The notes below the pieces were generated by a model. It did not search any database. It saw nothing but the letters and a program-made list of their open reading frames with translations, and was not told the origin of the DNA. From the NCBI GenBank assembly GCA_003503535.1, contig DOCI01000335.1:10764-21334 (forward strand): 10,571 nt of DNA, in the 5' to 3' direction. The stretch comes from Planctomycetaceae bacterium. GTDB lineage: Bacteria; Planctomycetota; Planctomycetia; Planctomycetales; Planctomycetaceae. The translations under genes and the position numbers were made by a program. This document shows positions 7,723 through 10,571 of the stretch, one piece after another (the stretch's first letter is position 1; each line of letters starts with the position of its first letter).

Positions 7723-10143
7723 ATGTTACGACTCCCCTTCATTACCCTCCTCCTGACATGCTGTATGACTTCATTGTCTTTTGCAGAGTCGCCCAATGAA
7801 TTTCGCGTTGCGGAGCCGACGACTGTCGCTTTGCGGCAAACACTCGATGATGTTCGCAGTATTCGGGAGCAACTGTCCGATCCGGTTACGATTGTCATCC
7901 CTGAAGGACGCTATGAATTTTCAGAACCGTTAACGCTCGATGCACAACTTGTCGGTCGCGGTTTGAAATTGGTAGCCGCAGAATCTGGCAAGGTTGTGTT
8001 CGCGGGGAGTCAGCAGCTTTCCATTTCCAAAAGGGAAGACAACGGTCGGCTGCATTATCAGTTACCGGACGGTTGGAATCAGAATGGCCAGCCGCGGGCG
8101 ATGATTGTTAACGGGAAACTCTCTTCGCCTGCCCGTTTTCCGAATCAGGGATATTTGCGAATCGAAAAGGCGCTCGAAGATCGACGCAGTGGATTTATTG
8201 TTCAAGCAGGAGACCTCTCCGCAGAAACCAAATTGCCAGCCTCAGGATACGACCTGATATTGATGCACGACTGGTCCAGTAGTCGATTGCCTGTTGCATC
8301 ATTCGATGCGAAATCTCGCACGCTGAAAACCGTTGGGCCGATCGGCTGTTCTGCCTCTCATTATGCGATCGATCATTTTGAAAAGCAGCCGCGATATTAT
8401 CTGGAAGGTCATGCGAGCTTTGCCGATCTCCCCGGTGAATGGTTTATCGATGCTGAGAATTCTGAACTGATTATTCTTTCTTCTGCATCACATGAAGATC
8501 CAATTATTGCTTTGCCGCTTTTGACGACTCTCTTCTCCGCAATTGGAACAGACGATTTACCCATCACAAATCTCTCGGTTCAGGGAATTACATTTTCCGA
8601 AACAGCATTTCCGATGCCTCCCGGCGGCTTGGCAGGAGCACAGGCTTCCATGCATGAGCCACGGGATGCAACGGGAAAGAGAACGACTTCCGATCGACCA
8701 ATGCTGCCGGCTGGAGTTTATATCGAGAATGCAAAAGGTTGCCGCTTTCAGGGATGTCAGTTTCAGGCGATGGGAGGGACAGCACTCTGGTTTTCCAGCC
8801 GCACAAACAACTGTGTGATGCAACGCTGCAATGTGAGCAATGTAGGTGGGAATGGATTGAATCTTGGAGAAAACAATTCTCGTCGCGTGGATGGAAAAGC
8901 GTGGTATCAGTCTGCTCCCGAGCAGGTGCCGACGGCTAATAAAATCGATCAATGCGAAGTGAGCCAATGTGGAGTGATCCTGCCAGGTTCCGTGGCCATC
9001 TGGGCTCCCTTAAATCGTGAGTTGGAAATCACGAACAATAACATTCACGATTGTCCTTACACCGGCATTTCCCTCGGCTGGATGTGGAATCCTTCCAACA
9101 CCCCGGCTGGAAAGAATCGCATCGCCGACAATCGCATTCAATATATGATGCAGGTCTTGAGTGATGGCGGCGGAATCTACACGCTGGGACTTCAGCCTGA
9201 CAGTGTGATCGAGAATAATCTGATTACCGATATTCCTCTCAATGCCGGTCGAGCAGAATCGAACGGCATGTTTCTGGATGAAGGTTCGACGGGCTTTACG
9301 ATCCGCAATAATGATATCCGCCGGATTGACCGCTCACCACTTCGCTTTCACAAAGCAGGAGAGAACCTCGTTGAAAATAATCGTTGGGAATTAGCCACAG
9401 AATCGACTCCTCCAGTGCGATTTAATAATACTCCCGAAAAGAACATAACGATTGTCGATAACACAGTGCTTGAACCACAGAAACGCATCTTCCTGATCGG
9501 AAATTCGCTGACGTGGGATACGATTCCAAGTCGCCTCGATGAAGGTGTCGAATGGCATGTCGATTGTGGAAAGAGTCTCAAGTACATTCAGGAGCACCCC
9601 GAACAACCTTGCGTGAGCACCTCTCGACTGTGGCCACTCGCTTTCCGCTCGGCTCAATACGATCTCATCTCTTTCCAACCTCATTATGGCACAACTCTCG
9701 AAGAAGATTTTGCGACGATTTCCGAGTGGCTAGAACTGCAACCGAAAGCGACGGTTATCATTCATACGGGTTGGGCACGACATGCGGAATTGAAAGCCGA
9801 GTTTGCTGATAATGATCCAAACGGAACGCTGACGCACAGCCAGGCTTACTTTGAGGCATTACTCAAGCAACTGCGAGAGGCCTATCCCGACCGTGAATTT
9901 CGCAGCACTCAAGCGATGAATGCTCTACAACAGATTCAGCAGGACATCGATACTGGCAATGCTCCGCTGGAAAACATCGAGCAGATGTATCGCGACAGCA
10001 TCCACATGACAATTGGACCGGGACGCTATCTGATGCACAACATGATGCGAAAAGCGTTGGGACAAAAACCTGTTTCTGACGGATTTCCAGAGTTTGATCC
10101 GGAGTTGAAAACTTATCTGGATGGTGTAATGCAGCAGTTTTGA
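7723..10143 (+). CDS. Secreted right-handed beta-helix (GH141-like) and SGNH hydrolase fusion protein
   Basis: An 806-residue exported protein. Residues 1-21 form a signal peptide (MLRLPFITLLLTCC...SFA, cleavage before E22). An N-terminal region (about 25-275) includes TIVIPEGRYEF, typical of beta-helix carbohydrate enzymes. The parallel beta-helix spans about 280-580 with repeated N-x-I/C-x-x-N rungs, GISLGWMW (448-455), SDGGGIYTLG (480-489) and GMFLDEGS (515-522). This arrangement resembles GH141 and related beta-helix glycosidases; D481 and D519 are candidate catalytic acids by position only. The C-terminal part (587-806) looks like an SGNH/GDSL esterase: GNSLTWD (593-599, Ser595 nucleophile), Gly616 as a possible block II residue, FQPHYGT (651-657) at block III, and DSIH (758-761) giving Asp758/His761. 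The block III Asn is not evident. Likely function is polysaccharide cleavage plus removal of acyl groups outside the cytoplasm; substrate unknown. No strong ribosome binding site is seen; ATG fits the signal peptide. Confidence 0.88.
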   Translation: MLRLPFITLLLTCCMTSLSFAESPNEFRVAEPTTVALRQTLDDVRSIREQLSDPVTIVIPEGRYEFSEPLTLDAQLVGRGLKLVAAESGKVVFAGSQQLSISKREDNGRLHYQLPDGWNQNGQPRAMIVNGKLSSPARFPNQGYLRIEKALEDRRSGFIVQAGDLSAETKLPASGYDLILMHDWSSSRLPVASFDAKSRTLKTVGPIGCSASHYAIDHFEKQPRYYLEGHASFADLPGEWFIDAENSELIILSSASHEDPIIALPLLTTLFSAIGTDDLPITNLSVQGITFSETAFPMPPGGLAGAQASMHEPRDATGKRTTSDRPMLPAGVYIENAKGCRFQGCQFQAMGGTALWFSSRTNNCVMQRCNVSNVGGNGLNLGENNSRRVDGKAWYQSAPEQVPTANKIDQCEVSQCGVILPGSVAIWAPLNRELEITNNNIHDCPYTGISLGWMWNPSNTPAGKNRIADNRIQYMMQVLSDGGGIYTLGLQPDSVIENNLITDIPLNAGRAESNGMFLDEGSTGFTIRNNDIRRIDRSPLRFHKAGENLVENNRWELATESTPPVRFNNTPEKNITIVDNTVLEPQKRIFLIGNSLTWDTIPSRLDEGVEWHVDCGKSLKYIQEHPEQPCVSTSRLWPLAFRSAQYDLISFQPHYGTTLEEDFATISEWLELQPKATVIIHTGWARHAELKAEFADNDPNGTLTHSQAYFEALLKQLREAYPDREFRSTQAMNALQQIQQDIDTGNAPLENIEQMYRDSIHMTIGPGRYLMHNMMRKALGQKPVSDGFPEFDPELKTYLDGVMQQF

Positions 10144-10193
10144 ATTCGCATCTTAAGGATAAGTTTATACTCAAGTTGGTGCCACGGCTCTGT

Positions 10194-10571
10194 TTATTTT
10201 GAAACGGCAGCATTCAATTGCAGTTCCTGAAACTGAGTTTTGAAGATCTGCAGTTTTTCGTTGAAACGTTCGCGATCCAGGTCATCGACACGCTTAAGTT
10301 GAAGTGCATTTTCCAGGCGTGTGATGGCCGCCTGATGTTCCCCGGTTCGCCACTCGGCTAAGGCGTATTGATACTGAACCACCGGCAATTCCGGGGAGAC
10401 CTGACTGGCCTGTTTCCAGAGAGCCGAGTCATTTCGCCAGACAGACATCTGTTGAATGGAAATGGCTGAATAAGTCAGAACGACCAGCCCCGCAGTTAAA
10501 GCGGCAATCCGAAAAGACGTCTGCGGCTTCAGAGTTCGAATACTAAAGTCAGGGTGGCGGGGGCGCTCCGC
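10194..10571 (-). CDS. Membrane protein with C-terminal TPR-like tail, 3' part (5' end outside window)
   Basis: The minus-strand frame is open from the window edge (10571) to TAA at 10194-10196, giving 125 residues of the C-terminus. The ATG at 10448 is internal: the frame upstream of it encodes a hydrophobic helix (FRIAALTAGLVVLTYSAIS, residues 20-38) that continues directly into it. After the helix come SVWRNDSALWKQASQVSP (43-60) and one TPR-like unit (about 63-96, with YALAEWRTGEHQAAITRLENAL). This order, last membrane helix then W-x-x-x-x-x-LW and TPR, is known from GT39/TMTC-like or O-antigen-ligase-like multi-helix proteins with TPR tails; which one cannot be told from the tail. It converges on the beta-helix gene with 50 bases between, and I see no clear terminator hairpin there. 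Confidence 0.75.
   Translation of the reverse strand, partial: AERPRHPDFSIRTLKPQTSFRIAALTAGLVVLTYSAISIQQMSVWRNDSALWKQASQVSPELPVVQYQYALAEWRTGEHQAAITRLENALQLKRVDDLDRERFNEKLQIFKTQFQELQLNAAVSK

Noticed and set aside
7723..7767. A lipoprotein signal (LLTC) at the start of the beta-helix/SGNH protein
   Set aside because: Thr at the -1 position and a following second Cys do not fit a normal lipobox, and a better signal peptidase I site (SFA before E22) is present.
10194..10448. A complete 84-residue small protein starting at the ATG at 10448
   Set aside because: The frame continues without a stop to the window edge and encodes a transmembrane helix directly before it, so this is the tail of a longer gene.

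Overview
The window looks like chromosomal DNA of a planctomycete (Planctomycetales, medium GC, judged by eye). The best evidence is a BBP7-type outer-membrane beta-barrel protein, a family found almost only in Planctomycetes. Supporting it are a MraZ-like protein with the planctomycete-style '[10 protein letters not shown]' loop, a large acidic repeat-type surface protein, and a beta-helix/SGNH carbohydrate-enzyme fusion. I see no rRNA, tRNA, CRISPR array, transposase or phage gene. Lineage is inferred from protein families only; no search was run.

Layout: (1) Positions 1-2760 (+) hold the C-terminal 919 residues of a large, very acidic, cysteine-free beta-repeat protein whose start lies upstream of the window. 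(2) Positions 2974-4461 (+) encode a BBP7-family outer-membrane protein. (3) Positions 4462-5042 are a 581-base gap with a hairpin and a possible degenerate repeat element but no convincing gene. (4) Positions 5043-5522 (+) encode a MraZ-like regulator with no rsmH, ftsL or mur gene beside it. (5) Positions 5523-5951 are a 429-base gap with a perfect 8-bp inverted repeat. (6) Positions 5952-7592 (+) encode a 12-helix MFS transporter with FucP/FHS-like traits and a soluble insert before the last helix, followed by a strong intrinsic terminator. (7) Positions 7723-10143 (+) encode a secreted protein that joins a right-handed parallel beta-helix (GH141-like) to a C-terminal SGNH hydrolase-type domain. 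(8) Positions 10194-10571 (-) hold the convergent 3' end of a membrane protein with a last transmembrane helix and a TPR-like tail.

How the genes may relate: the first two products are both cell-surface components and may be functionally coupled, because they are co-directional and 213 bases apart. The MFS transporter and the beta-helix/SGNH enzyme could serve carbohydrate use (cleavage and de-esterification outside the cytoplasm, then sugar uptake), but a terminator separates them, so this rests on gene order and family resemblance. The mraZ-like gene stands alone. I find no clearly new multi-gene system. The items most worth a second look are the beta-helix/SGNH fusion, the extreme composition of the surface protein, the isolated MraZ, and the hairpin-bearing intergenic element after the BBP7 gene.
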